Positions 17,589 through 26,288 of a stretch of 64,000 bases of DNA are shown piece after piece. Source of the DNA: Flavisericum labens (GTDB lineage: Bacteria > Bacteroidota > Bacteroidia > Flavobacteriales > Flavobacteriaceae). Made by a program: the position numbers and the translations under genes. Location of the stretch: assembly GCF_045446075.1 (NCBI RefSeq), contig NZ_JBJJBQ010000008.1:62001-126000 (forward strand), read 5' to 3'. How positions within the stretch are numbered: position 1 is the stretch's first letter; each line of letters opens with the position of its first letter. The notes under the pieces are model-generated. The model made no database searches. It was not told the DNA's origin and saw only the letters and a program-made list of their open reading frames with translations.

Positions 17589-20135
17589 TTGAAATACCAA
17601 CTCTTAAAAATATCTATTTTAATCATTTTTACGAGATGTCTTCTATCTTGTGATGCGGCAAGAAGAGTTGCTGAGGACGAACACCTATTGACGAAAAACA
17701 CGGTAATAGTTAATGAAAAAAAAGACAATACCGTTAACATAAATAATCTCCTTTATCAGAAGGCCAACCGAAAAATTGCTGGCATTCCACTTAGATTACA
17801 CATATACAACCTTGCCCGCCCAAATAGAGATTCTCTTTTTGAAGCCTGGCTGGACAAAAAGCCAAATCGAAGAGAGCGACTTATTAAAAGATATTCAAAA
17901 AAACAGATTGATAAATTAAAAGCTTCTGCAAAAGGTTTCAACAATTGGCTTAAAAGAACTGGAGAACCACCAACTATTGTAGATGAGGAAAAAACAAAAA
18001 AATCTGTAAAAAGGCTTCAAGACTATTATATAAACAATGGTTGGTTTAATGTTGAAACTAATTACGACATCAGCAAGAATGATAACAAACGGGCAGAAAT
18101 AAAATATGAAGTTGAAACAGGAAATCCTTTTGTTCTGGATTCTATTTCGGAAATTATAAAATCCCCAGTAATAAGAGACCTTTACAAGAACATAGAAAGT
18201 GATGCCATAATAAAACCTGGAGAGCAATACAGAACCTTGAAATTTGAGCAAGAACGTGAGCGTATTTCCAACGACTTGAGAAACTCCGGTGTTTACCACT
18301 TTAATCAAGATTATATTTCTTTTGAAATGGACACTATTGGCACCAATAAAAAAGTAAATGTCGATATTATTGTGCAAGACAGAGCTGTAAGAGCTGCCGA
18401 TTCCATAAGGCGCGAACCCTTCGAAATTTACAAAATAAGAGATGTAAATATTATTACGGATTACACTTTCGAAAATCGAGGCAAACCCTTTCAAGATTCC
18501 ATTTACTATAATGGATACAAGCTTTACAGTTATAACAAAATGCGATACCAGCCTAAAGCATTAACCGATGCGGTTTTTATAACGCCTGGAGAAGTTTTTA
18601 GAGATATAGACAGAACCCGTACTTACCGACATTTAAATGAACTGCGTACCTTTAAGTACCCCAATATTGAGTATATTGAAAATCCAGACAATACACTTAC
18701 CGACACCATAAGGCTTACCCCATTAAAAAAATTCAATTTGGGTTTTAGCGCAGATGTGTCGCAAAGTAACATACAATCAGTAGGGCTTTCGTTAAACCCC
18801 AGTTTGCTTATAAGAAATATTTTTAGAGGCGCCGAAACCTTACAAATTTCAGCAATTGGATCTATTGGCTCATCTAAAGACGCGCAAGAGGGGGATCCGT
18901 TTTTTGACATCAATGAGTTTGGACTAGATGTTAAGCTGACCATCCCAAGGTTATTTTCACCCTTTTATACTGAAAACCTTATCCCTAAATACATGCTACC
19001 TAGCACGAGAATTAGTTTAGCCTCAACCAGCCAAACCAATATTGGTCTTGACAAACAAACCTTTAGCGGAATTTTTAACTACAACTGGCACCCTAATGAC
19101 AATGCCACCAACAGGCTGGACGTGTTTAACGCTCAATATGTTAAAAACTTGAATGTTGACAATTATTTTAACGTTTACAATACCTCGTTTAACAACCTGC
19201 AAAACATAGCTCTGAATTCTTACAATACACCATCAGATTTTATTGAACTGAACGAAAATGGCAACCCTGAACTCATCAAATCTAAATCGGATGAGTTTAT
19301 GGATTTGGTTTTAACAGACAACAACTACCAAAACAGCAACCCTTCAGAATATAAAGAAGTAAATGGAATAAAAGAGAGAAAAGAACGACTTACTGAAAAC
19401 AACCTAATAATCTCTTCAAGTTTTAACTTAACGTATGACGAGCGGACGAATTTATTTGATGAAGATTTTTTTATCTTTCGTTTTAAACTCGAGTTTGCCG
19501 GTAATTTACTGGCCGCTGGATCTGAGCTTTTAGGATTTCAAAAAAACAGCAACAATCGTTTTGAATTGTTCGATGTGGCCTATTCGCAATACGCAAAAAC
19601 CGAACTTGAATATACTAAGCACTGGGATTTAGGAAAGAAAAACGTATTGGCCATGCGAAGTTTTGTTGGTATTGCCATTCCCTACGGCAACTCTAATAGT
19701 ATTCCCTTTGCTAGGAGTTTCTTTGCAGGAGGCCCTAACGATAATAGAGCATGGACGGCTTATAGCTTGGGGCCAGGAAGTAGCAACACCACCAACGAAT
19801 TTAATGAAGCCAACTTAAAATTAGCTTTAGGCGCAGAACAACGTTTTAATATATTTGAAGATTTAAACGGAGCTATTTTTGTTGATGCAGGAAACATCTG
19901 GAATGTTCTTGATAATACCACAACTGAAGGTGCTGTTTTCAATAGTTTTAGTTCGTTAAAAGATATTGCCATTGGCTCTGGATTTGGCTTACGATATGAT
20001 TTTAGTTTTTTTATTTTTAGATTCGATATTGGTTTTAAAACTTACGACCCTTTTTATGGTGACCAAAATCGCTGGTTTAACGATTATAACTTTTCAAATG
20101 CCGTTTACAATATTGGTATTAACTATCCTTTCTAA
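17589..20135 (+). CDS. BamA/TamA family outer-membrane protein
   Basis: An 848-residue Omp85-superfamily protein. The N-terminus is a lipoprotein-type signal with LLSCDA, so it may be lipid-anchored, as is common for Bacteroidota TamA-like proteins. POTRA-type repeats follow (about residues 30-400), then a 16-strand barrel with the L6-loop-like RSFFAGGPNDNRAWTAY and a terminal INYPF beta-signal. It probably inserts or exports envelope proteins or lipids; it is not clearly the main BamA. The start is TTG at 17589; no ATG start precedes the lipobox. Confidence 0.85.
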   Translation: MKYQLLKISILIIFTRCLLSCDAARRVAEDEHLLTKNTVIVNEKKDNTVNINNLLYQKANRKIAGIPLRLHIYNLARPNRDSLFEAWLDKKPNRRERLIKRYSKKQIDKLKASAKGFNNWLKRTGEPPTIVDEEKTKKSVKRLQDYYINNGWFNVETNYDISKNDNKRAEIKYEVETGNPFVLDSISEIIKSPVIRDLYKNIESDAIIKPGEQYRTLKFEQERERISNDLRNSGVYHFNQDYISFEMDTIGTNKKVNVDIIVQDRAVRAADSIRREPFEIYKIRDVNIITDYTFENRGKPFQDSIYYNGYKLYSYNKMRYQPKALTDAVFITPGEVFRDIDRTRTYRHLNELRTFKYPNIEYIENPDNTLTDTIRLTPLKKFNLGFSADVSQSNIQSVGLSLNPSLLIRNIFRGAETLQISAIGSIGSSKDAQEGDPFFDINEFGLDVKLTIPRLFSPFYTENLIPKYMLPSTRISLASTSQTNIGLDKQTFSGIFNYNWHPNDNATNRLDVFNAQYVKNLNVDNYFNVYNTSFNNLQNIALNSYNTPSDFIELNENGNPELIKSKSDEFMDLVLTDNNYQNSNPSEYKEVNGIKERKERLTENNLIISSSFNLTYDERTNLFDEDFFIFRFKLEFAGNLLAAGSELLGFQKNSNNRFELFDVAYSQYAKTELEYTKHWDLGKKNVLAMRSFVGIAIPYGNSNSIPFARSFFAGGPNDNRAWTAYSLGPGSSNTTNEFNEANLKLALGAEQRFNIFEDLNGAIFVDAGNIWNVLDNTTTEGAVFNSFSSLKDIAIGSGFGLRYDFSFFIFRFDIGFKTYDPFYGDQNRWFNDYNFSNAVYNIGINYPF

Positions 20136-20261
20136 ACAAAAGCAAAAATACATCTTACAAAATTGCTTTGATTTTTAATCAAACTAGAAAAACTATAACG
20201 TTTTAGTGTTTTTTATTTAGTTTCAAAACTTAAAACCTCAATAATTTATTTAAAAATTGAT

Positions 20262-20269
20262 TACTTTTG
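20262..20269 (+). promoter_or_regulatory. fbaA promoter, -7 element
   Basis: TACTTTTG is an exact TAnnTTTG match. The inferred start near 20276 leaves a leader of about 32 bases. Confidence 0.55.
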
Positions 20270-20307
20270 AAAACATATTAATTTACTAATCATATAAATA
20301 GAAAAAC

Positions 20308-21375
20308 ATGGGACACAACATAAAACCAGGAGTAGCGACCGGTGATGAAGTACAAGCTATATTTAATCATGCGAAGGCCAACAACTATGCATTGCCTGCA
20401 GTAAACGTTATAGGGTCGGATACTATTAACGGTGTTTTGGAAACAGCACGTGATTTAAACGCTCCGGTTATTATTCAATTTTCTAATGGTGGTGCTGCAT
20501 TTAATGCTGGAAAAGGACTAAGCAATGATGGTCAAAAAGCAGCTATTGCGGGCGCTATTGCGGGTGCAAAACATGTTCACGCTTTATCTGAAGCCTATGG
20601 TGTTCCTGTAATTTTACATACCGATCACTGTGCAAAAAAATTATTACCTTGGATTGATGGCATGCTAGATGCCAGTGAAAAACATTTTGCTGAAACAGGT
20701 AAATCCTTGTTCAGTTCGCACATGATAGATCTTTCGGAAGAGCCTATTGAAGAGAATATCGAAATTTGCAAACAATACCTAGAGCGCATGAGCAAAATGG
20801 GAATGACTTTAGAAATTGAGCTTGGTATTACTGGTGGTGAAGAAGATGGAGTTGACAACACTGACGTGGATGATTCTAAATTATACACCCAACCAGAAGA
20901 AGTAGCCTATGCTTATGAAGAATTAAGCAAAGTAAGTCCTAGATTTACTATTGCCGCTGCTTTTGGTAACGTTCATGGGGTTTACAAACCAGGTAACGTA
21001 AAATTAACGCCGAAAATCTTAAAAAATTCGCAAGAGTACATTACTGAAAAGTACGGAGTTGAGCACAACCATATCGATTTTGTTTTCCATGGCGGTTCAG
21101 GTTCTTCAGTTGAAGAAATTCGCGAAGGTATTAGCTATGGTGTTATAAAAATGAATATCGATACTGATTTACAATATGCCTTTATGAGCGGAATTAGAGA
21201 TTATATGGGTTCAAAAGCTGAATATTTAAAATCTCAAATAGGAAATCCAGATGGAGATGATTCTCCAAACAAAAAATACTATGATCCACGTGTTTGGTTA
21301 CGTGAAGGTGAAAAAACATTTGTTGAGCGTTTGAAAAAAGCTTTTGAAGACTTAAACAACGTTAACACTTTATAA
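20308..21375 (+). CDS. fbaA: Class II fructose-bisphosphate aldolase
   Basis: FbaA (355 aa), the zinc-dependent aldolase that interconverts fructose 1,6-bisphosphate with dihydroxyacetone phosphate and glyceraldehyde 3-phosphate in glycolysis and gluconeogenesis. ILHTDHCAK (104-107) holds the catalytic Asp and a zinc-binding His. GNVHGVYKPG and VFHGGSGSS give the remaining zinc and phosphate contacts, and NIDTDLQYAF is the C-terminal signature. Length and motifs fit the class IIA (E. coli-type) group. Single-gene unit with its own promoter and a strong terminator. Confidence 0.95.
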   Translation: MGHNIKPGVATGDEVQAIFNHAKANNYALPAVNVIGSDTINGVLETARDLNAPVIIQFSNGGAAFNAGKGLSNDGQKAAIAGAIAGAKHVHALSEAYGVPVILHTDHCAKKLLPWIDGMLDASEKHFAETGKSLFSSHMIDLSEEPIEENIEICKQYLERMSKMGMTLEIELGITGGEEDGVDNTDVDDSKLYTQPEEVAYAYEELSKVSPRFTIAAAFGNVHGVYKPGNVKLTPKILKNSQEYITEKYGVEHNHIDFVFHGGSGSSVEEIREGISYGVIKMNIDTDLQYAFMSGIRDYMGSKAEYLKSQIGNPDGDDSPNKKYYDPRVWLREGEKTFVERLKKAFEDLNNVNTL

Positions 21376-21395
21376 AAACGATTAACATTCGAATT

Positions 21396-21427
21396 AAAAA
21401 GACCTCTTACAAGAGGTCTTTTTTTTT
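21396..21427 (+). terminator. Intrinsic terminator of fbaA
   Basis: AAAAAGACCTCTT pairs with AAGAGGTCTTTTT around a very short loop, followed by a T-run, starting 20 bases after the stop. Confidence 0.85.
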
Positions 21428-21705
21428 GATATACAATTTAAAAACAGTATCTTACAATAGCAGTTTAAATGAAAAAACAAACAAAACCTTTATAGGTTAC
21501 CACAAAATCAAAAAAAGACTTAATTTTGTTGTTGGGCTTTTTGCAAACCAAAATTTGCAACTATTTAAATAGTTTGATATTTTTTACATTTTGAATTGAT
21601 TTCTCATCAATTTAAATAAAGAAGAACTCATCTAAAATAAAGTCCGAACAGTCTAATTAAGAAGCTTCCTTAGTTATTTAAGGAATAAAAAAACAGAACA
21701 TTAGT
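21428..21705. other. Intergenic region before accD
   Basis: AT-rich with no gene. TAATTTTG at 21521-21528 matches TAnnTTTG and would give accD a leader of about 170 bases. TTCCTTA and TAAGGAA (21666-21685) form a 7-bp hairpin ending 20 bases before the accD ATG. Neither has further support. Confidence 0.4.
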
Positions 21706-22563
21706 ATGTCTTGGTTTAAAAGAAAAACAAAAGGAATTACAACAACAACAGAGGAAAAAAAAGACACCCCAAAAGGGCTGTGGTACAAATCGCCTACTGG
21801 AAAAATAGTTGATGCAGAGGAACTTGAAAAAAACTTTTATGTAAGCCCCGAAGACGGCTACCACGTTAGAATTGGAAGTAGAGAGTACTTTCAAATACTT
21901 TTTGACGACAATAAATTTAAAGAATTGGATGCTAATTTAGAATCTAAAGACCCTTTAAAGTTTGTCGATACAAAAAAATATCCCGACCGTTTAAAAGCGG
22001 CTCAAGAAAAGACCAACTTAAAGGACGCCATTAGAACAGCCGTAGGAAAATCTAAAGGAAAGGATTTGGTTGTGGCCTGTATGGATTTTGCTTTTATTGG
22101 TGGGTCGATGGGCAGCGTTGTTGGTGAAAAAATAGCCAGAGCAGCCGATTATGCCTTAAAGAAAAAAATTCCGTTGATGGTAATCTCTAAATCCGGAGGT
22201 GCACGTATGATGGAAGCGGCATTTTCTCTGATGCAATTGGCTAAAACCTCGGTAAAATTAGCGCAATTGGCAGATGCTCAAATCCCTTACATATCGCTTT
22301 GTACCGATCCAACAACTGGAGGAACAACAGCCTCTTTTGCTATGTTGGGTGATATCAATATTAGCGAGCCAGGTGCTTTAATTGGGTTTGCAGGCCCCAG
22401 AATTGTAAGGGACACCACAGGTAAAGATTTACCAGAAGGTTTCCAAACTTCGGAATTTTTGCTGGAACATGGTTTTCTCGACTTTATTACACTTCGGAAG
22501 GACCTAAAAAACAAGGTTAACCAATATTTAGATTTGATATTGAATCAACCTTTAAGAGCTTAG
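21706..22563 (+). CDS. accD: Acetyl-CoA carboxylase carboxyltransferase subunit beta
   Basis: AccD (285 aa), which with AccA transfers the carboxyl group from carboxybiotin to acetyl-CoA in the first step of fatty acid synthesis. The crotonase-fold core is intact (FIGGSMGSVVGEKIARA, SGGARMMEAAFSLMQ, TDPTTGGTTASFAMLGD). The N-terminal zinc ribbon found in E. coli AccD is altered: the equivalent stretch GLWYKSPTGKIVDAEELEKN, then YVSPEDGYHVRIG, has no cysteines. From general knowledge this is usual in Flavobacteriia. It stands alone, with a terminator after it. Confidence 0.95.
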   Translation: MSWFKRKTKGITTTTEEKKDTPKGLWYKSPTGKIVDAEELEKNFYVSPEDGYHVRIGSREYFQILFDDNKFKELDANLESKDPLKFVDTKKYPDRLKAAQEKTNLKDAIRTAVGKSKGKDLVVACMDFAFIGGSMGSVVGEKIARAADYALKKKIPLMVISKSGGARMMEAAFSLMQLAKTSVKLAQLADAQIPYISLCTDPTTGGTTASFAMLGDINISEPGALIGFAGPRIVRDTTGKDLPEGFQTSEFLLEHGFLDFITLRKDLKNKVNQYLDLILNQPLRA

Positions 22564-22577
22564 TAAAAAATATTTTA

Positions 22578-22608
22578 AACCTGTCTAACAATAAAGACAG
22601 GTTTTTTT
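22578..22608 (+). terminator. Intrinsic terminator of accD
   Basis: AACCTGTCT and AGACAGGTT form a 9-bp stem around an 8-base loop, followed by a T-run, 15 bases after the stop. Confidence 0.85.
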
Positions 22609-22621
22609 ATGCACTTTTAAA

Positions 22622-23012
22622 TTATATAGAAAATTCTGTGCCTACATCAACCTCGCTATGCACCTCTACTTTACTTCCTAATGACTCGATGTAATTTTTT
22701 GTAATGAACAATACTATGCCTATGGCATCTTTGTAAGAATGGAATGTTTTATACATTTGAAAAAGTTTATTTCCATACTTTTCCATATCAATCCCTTTAC
22801 CGTTATCCTTTTATTTTAGCACTATATATTCAATATTCATATTAAAAAGCTCATTCTGGTAAAGCCCAAAAGTTCGCTCATACTTTCATTAACCTTTATA
22901 CAATCACCATCTAAAGTCAATATAGCAACGCCTCTATAGGTATTATTAAAAAAATCCAGAGAATCATAGGTATCGGGAAAATCACTTTGGCGGAAAATGA
23001 TTTCATATAATA
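22622..23012 (-). pseudogene. Decayed PAS-domain sensor histidine kinase fragment
   Basis: No open frame survives, but the reverse strand holds two recognisable pieces. The upstream piece (about 22850-23000) reads FFNNTYRGVAILTLDGD, then VNESMSELLGFT, a PAS domain. The downstream piece reads KDNGKGIDMEKYGNKLFQMY, then IGIVLFITKNYIESLG and VHSEVDVGTEFSI and a stop: the G1 box and C-terminal half of a histidine kinase ATPase domain. A frameshift lies near 22850 and an in-frame TAA at 22811-22813. The rest of the PAS domain, the phospho-acceptor His domain and the N box are missing, so an internal deletion joined the pieces. Confidence 0.8.
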
Positions 23013-23108
23013 AATGAGTTAATTAAAATACTTAAACTATTAATGTATTATCATAGGGAAATATTACTAAAAGTTATGTAAAAAAACTTTTAAACACAAA
23101 AAAGTTGT

Positions 23109-23116
23109 TATATTTG
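23109..23116 (+). promoter_or_regulatory. rpsO promoter, -7 element
   Basis: TATATTTG is an exact TAnnTTTG match. The inferred start near 23123 leaves a leader of about 48 bases that begins with the hairpin CGAAAG-AAAGG-CTTTCG (23122-23138). Confidence 0.65.
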
Positions 23117-23121
23117 CCGCT

Positions 23122-23138
23122 CGAAAGAAAGGCTTTCG
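23122..23138 (+). promoter_or_regulatory. Leader hairpin upstream of rpsO
   Basis: CGAAAG and CTTTCG form a 6-bp stem with loop AAAGG at the very start of the inferred rpsO transcript. S15 often controls its own mRNA through leader structures in other phyla, so a regulatory role is possible but unproven. It could also simply protect the 5' end. Confidence 0.4.
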
Positions 23139-23170
23139 TGTACATAACAATCATTTACAATAATATTAGC

Positions 23171-23440
23171 ATGTATTTATCAAAAGAAGAAAAAGAGAAC
23201 CTTTTCGCAAAACACGGTAAAGATAAAAATGACACCGGTAGTGCTGAAGGACAAATTGCGTTATTTACGCACAGAATCAATCACTTAACACAACACCTTA
23301 AGAATAATCAAAAAGATTATAACACAGAACGTTCGTTAGTAAGCTTAGTAGGTAAGCGTCGTTCTTTGCTTGACTACCTAACTAAAAAAGATGTCTTAAG
23401 ATATCGTGCAATAGTAAAAGAATTAGGATTAAGAAAATAA
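23171..23440 (+). CDS. rpsO: 30S ribosomal protein S15
   Basis: S15 (89 aa, the standard length), which binds the central domain of 16S rRNA early in 30S assembly. The sequence shows the family pattern DTGSAEGQIALFTHRINHLTQHL and KRRSLLDYL. I start at the ATG at 23171; the open frame upstream (to 23105) runs through the promoter and is not coding. It is followed by a terminator and then pnp, the conserved rpsO-pnp order of many bacteria. Confidence 0.97.
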   Translation: MYLSKEEKENLFAKHGKDKNDTGSAEGQIALFTHRINHLTQHLKNNQKDYNTERSLVSLVGKRRSLLDYLTKKDVLRYRAIVKELGLRK

Positions 23441-23441
23441 G

Positions 23442-23470
23442 AAAAAGAGGTCTATATGGCCTCTTTTTTT
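23442..23470 (+). terminator. Terminator after rpsO
   Basis: AAAAAGAGG pairs with CCTCTTTTTTT around a short loop right after the rpsO stop. Some read-through into pnp is possible given the conserved gene order. Confidence 0.75.
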
Positions 23471-23483
23471 GTTTTAAAATACA

Positions 23484-23497
23484 ACTCTGCGCAGAGT
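23484..23497. promoter_or_regulatory. Perfect palindrome between rpsO and pnp
   Basis: ACTCTGCGCAGAGT is a 14-bp perfect dyad, GC-rich in an AT-rich gap, about 130 bp before pnp. It could be a DNA operator or fold as a 5-bp hairpin with a GCGC loop in a read-through transcript. Confidence 0.45.
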
Positions 23498-23625
23498 ATA
23501 ACAGCGTTTTGAAGAAGCTTATCACAGTTTTTCATTGGTCAATTACAACAACTACACACAACAACACACGACCATTGTTTAACATGATTTGGGCATAAAA
23601 ACGCTCAAATTACAAGAAAAATTTT

Positions 23626-25878
23626 ATGATTCCACAAGTTTTTAAAGAGGTCATTGACCTCGGTGACGGTAGAGAAATTTCTATCGAAACCGGAAAATTA
23701 GCAAAACAGGCTCATGGTAGCGTTGTTGTGCAATCTGGAAACTGTATGCTGCTGTGTACAGTAGTTTCCAATTACAAACAGGCAGATGTTGACTTTTTAC
23801 CTTTAACGGTAGATTACAGAGAAAAATTTGCTGCTGCGGGTAGATACCCTGGTGGTTTCTTTAAAAGAGAAGCTAGACCAAGTGACGGCGAGGTATTAAC
23901 CATGCGTTTGGTTGACCGCGTTTTGCGTCCGCTTTTCCCAAAAGATTACCACAGTGAAACTCAAGTAATGATTCAATTGATGTCTCATGATGATGATGTT
24001 ATGCCAGATGCTATGGCAGGATTAGCGGCTTCGGCAGCTATTCAATTATCTGATTTTCCGTTTGAGTGCGCAATTTCTGAAGCCAGAGTAGGCCGTGTAA
24101 ATGGTGAATTCATTATTAACCCAACCAGAGCTCAATTGGAGCAATCCGACATCGATATGATGATTGGTGCTTCCGCAGATTCTGTGATGATGGTTGAAGG
24201 TGAAATGGATGAGATTTCTGAAGAAGAAATGACTGAAGCGATTAAGTTTGCGCATGAAGCTATTAAAGTACAATGTGCTGCTCAGGTTGCTTTAGCTGAA
24301 GCCTTTGGCAAAAAAGAAGTACGCGAGTATGAGCCAGAGCGCGAAGATGAAGATTTAGCAAAGAAAATTCATGACATGGCATACGATAAAGTATATGCCG
24401 TTGCAAAAGCAGGTTCTGCAAAACATGAAAGAAGTGCTGCATTCGCTGAAATTAAAGAAGAAATAAAAGCAACTTTTTCTGAAGAAGAATTAGAAGATAT
24501 CGGTGGCTTAATTTCCAAATATTACAGTAAAGCTGAAAAAGCGGCTGTTAGAGATTTAACTTTAAATGAAGGGCTACGTTTAGACGGGCGACAAACTAAC
24601 GAAATTAGACCAATTTGGTGTGAGGTTGATTATTTACCTTCTACACATGGTTCGGCAATCTTTACACGTGGGGAAACTCAAGCTTTGGCAACTGTAACTT
24701 TAGGAACTTCTAGAGAAGCAAACCAAATAGACATGCCATCTTTTGAAGGTGAAGAGCGTTTCTATTTACACTATAACTTCCCTCCTTTTTCAACGGGTGA
24801 AGCAAGACCAATTCGTGGAACATCTCGTCGTGAGGTAGGACACGGAAATTTAGCACAACGTGCGCTTAAAGGTATGGTGCCTGAAGATTGCCCATATACA
24901 GTTCGTGTAGTTTCTGAGGTATTAGAAAGTAACGGTTCGTCTTCAATGGCAACGGTTTGTTCTGGTACTATGGCGCTTATGGATGCTGGTGTTCAGCTTA
25001 AAAAACCAGTTTCTGGTATTGCTATGGGATTAATTTCTGATGCAGATTCTGGAAAGTATGCTGTATTGTCTGATATTTTAGGTGATGAAGATCATTTAGG
25101 AGATATGGACTTTAAAGTAACAGGTACTGCTGATGGTATTACGGCTTGCCAAATGGATATTAAAGTAAAAGGCTTATCATACGAGATTTTAGTGAATGCA
25201 CTAAAACAAGCTCGTGAAGGTCGTTTACACATTTTAGGTAAATTAACTGATACTATTGCTGCGCCTAATGCAGAAGTTAAAGATCACGCACCTACAATGG
25301 TTACAAGACGTATTCCTAATGAATTTATTGGTGCATTAATTGGCCCTGGTGGAAAAGTAATTCAAGAATTACAAAAAGAAACCGAGACTACTATTGTTAT
25401 TAATGAAGACCCTGTTACCGAAGAAGGTATTGTTGAAGTTTTAGGTGTTGGCAGCAAAGGTATTGATGCTGTTATGGCAAAAATAGACTCTTTATTATTT
25501 AAGCCTGAAGTTGGAAGCGTTTACGAAGTTAAAGTAATTAAAATGCTTGATTTTGGTGCTGTGGTAGAGTATACCGATGCTCCAGGAAACGAAGTGTTAT
25601 TGCACGTAAGCGAGTTAGCTTGGGAACGTACCGAAAACGTAAGCGACGTGGTTAACATGGGCGATGTTTTTGATGTAAAATACTTTGGTATAGATTCTAG
25701 AACTCGCAAAGAAAAAGTATCTAGAAAAGCCATTTTACCAAAACCGGAAGGTTTTAAAGAAAGACCTCCACGTGATAATAACCGTGGCGGACGTGATAAC
25801 CGAGGTAGAGATAATCGTGGACGTGATAACCGTCGCGACGACAGAAGACCACCTAGAGGAGACAAAAAAGACGACTAG
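23626..25878 (+). CDS. pnp: Polyribonucleotide nucleotidyltransferase (PNPase)
   Basis: PNPase (750 aa), the phosphorolytic 3'-5' exoribonuclease of mRNA decay. Domain order: RNase PH-1 (about 1-230, with YPGGFFKREARPSD), an alpha-helical linker, RNase PH-2 (about 310-545, with GLRLDGRQTNEIRPI and TSRREVGHGNLAQRAL), KH (about 555-615, GALIGPGGKVIQELQ), S1 (about 625-700), and a tail rich in Arg, Gly, Asp and Asn with GRDNR repeats. The tail could bind RNA or partners. It lies downstream of rpsO, as in many bacteria, and ends at a terminator. Confidence 0.97.
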   Translation: MIPQVFKEVIDLGDGREISIETGKLAKQAHGSVVVQSGNCMLLCTVVSNYKQADVDFLPLTVDYREKFAAAGRYPGGFFKREARPSDGEVLTMRLVDRVLRPLFPKDYHSETQVMIQLMSHDDDVMPDAMAGLAASAAIQLSDFPFECAISEARVGRVNGEFIINPTRAQLEQSDIDMMIGASADSVMMVEGEMDEISEEEMTEAIKFAHEAIKVQCAAQVALAEAFGKKEVREYEPEREDEDLAKKIHDMAYDKVYAVAKAGSAKHERSAAFAEIKEEIKATFSEEELEDIGGLISKYYSKAEKAAVRDLTLNEGLRLDGRQTNEIRPIWCEVDYLPSTHGSAIFTRGETQALATVTLGTSREANQIDMPSFEGEERFYLHYNFPPFSTGEARPIRGTSRREVGHGNLAQRALKGMVPEDCPYTVRVVSEVLESNGSSSMATVCSGTMALMDAGVQLKKPVSGIAMGLISDADSGKYAVLSDILGDEDHLGDMDFKVTGTADGITACQMDIKVKGLSYEILVNALKQAREGRLHILGKLTDTIAAPNAEVKDHAPTMVTRRIPNEFIGALIGPGGKVIQELQKETETTIVINEDPVTEEGIVEVLGVGSKGIDAVMAKIDSLLFKPEVGSVYEVKVIKMLDFGAVVEYTDAPGNEVLLHVSELAWERTENVSDVVNMGDVFDVKYFGIDSRTRKEKVSRKAILPKPEGFKERPPRDNNRGGRDNRGRDNRGRDNRRDDRRPPRGDKKDD

Positions 25879-25903
25879 CCTTTATTAGTCTTAAATTTTA
25901 TAT

Positions 25904-25936
25904 AGCCTGTTTCATTTTTTGAGACAGGCTTTTTTT
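25904..25936 (+). terminator. Terminator of pnp
   Basis: AGCCTGTTTCA pairs with TGAGACAGGCT around a T-rich loop with one mismatch, followed by six T. Confidence 0.85.
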
Positions 25937-26288
25937 CAACTTTAATTTCACACTAAAAAAATTCTTCAGTTTATAATCTTAACAACATAGTCTTTGCAAA
26001 AACCCAACAAATCGGTTAGTTAAAGATACCGTAAAGTAAAAAACCCTGTGTTCAATTCGACCTAGTATTACAAAATTGTCACCGACATCATGTCAGTTTT
26101 AACGTTTTTAAAATTTTTAAGATTATTATATACTCAAACATTCAAGTATTTTCATTACGATTATTTCAACAAAACTTCAAAAAGCATTAAATTACCAAAA
26201 ATCTAAAAATCTAAATTTCATTTTGGCACTGTCGCACAAAAATTGCGGCATATATGTCAAAATTAAGTTTATTAACCAAAAAACATTT
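25937..26288. other. Intergenic region before the proline operon
   Basis: AT-rich, no gene seen. It contains the palindrome GACATCATGTC at 26084-26094, embedded in TGTCACCGACATCATGTCA and so operator-like. No exact TAnnTTTG box was found for proC. Confidence 0.5.

Noticed and set aside
26221..26260. TTGGCAC...TTGC resembling a sigma-54 promoter before proC
   Set aside because: The gap between the two blocks is 13 bases, far longer than the fixed 4-5 bases required.
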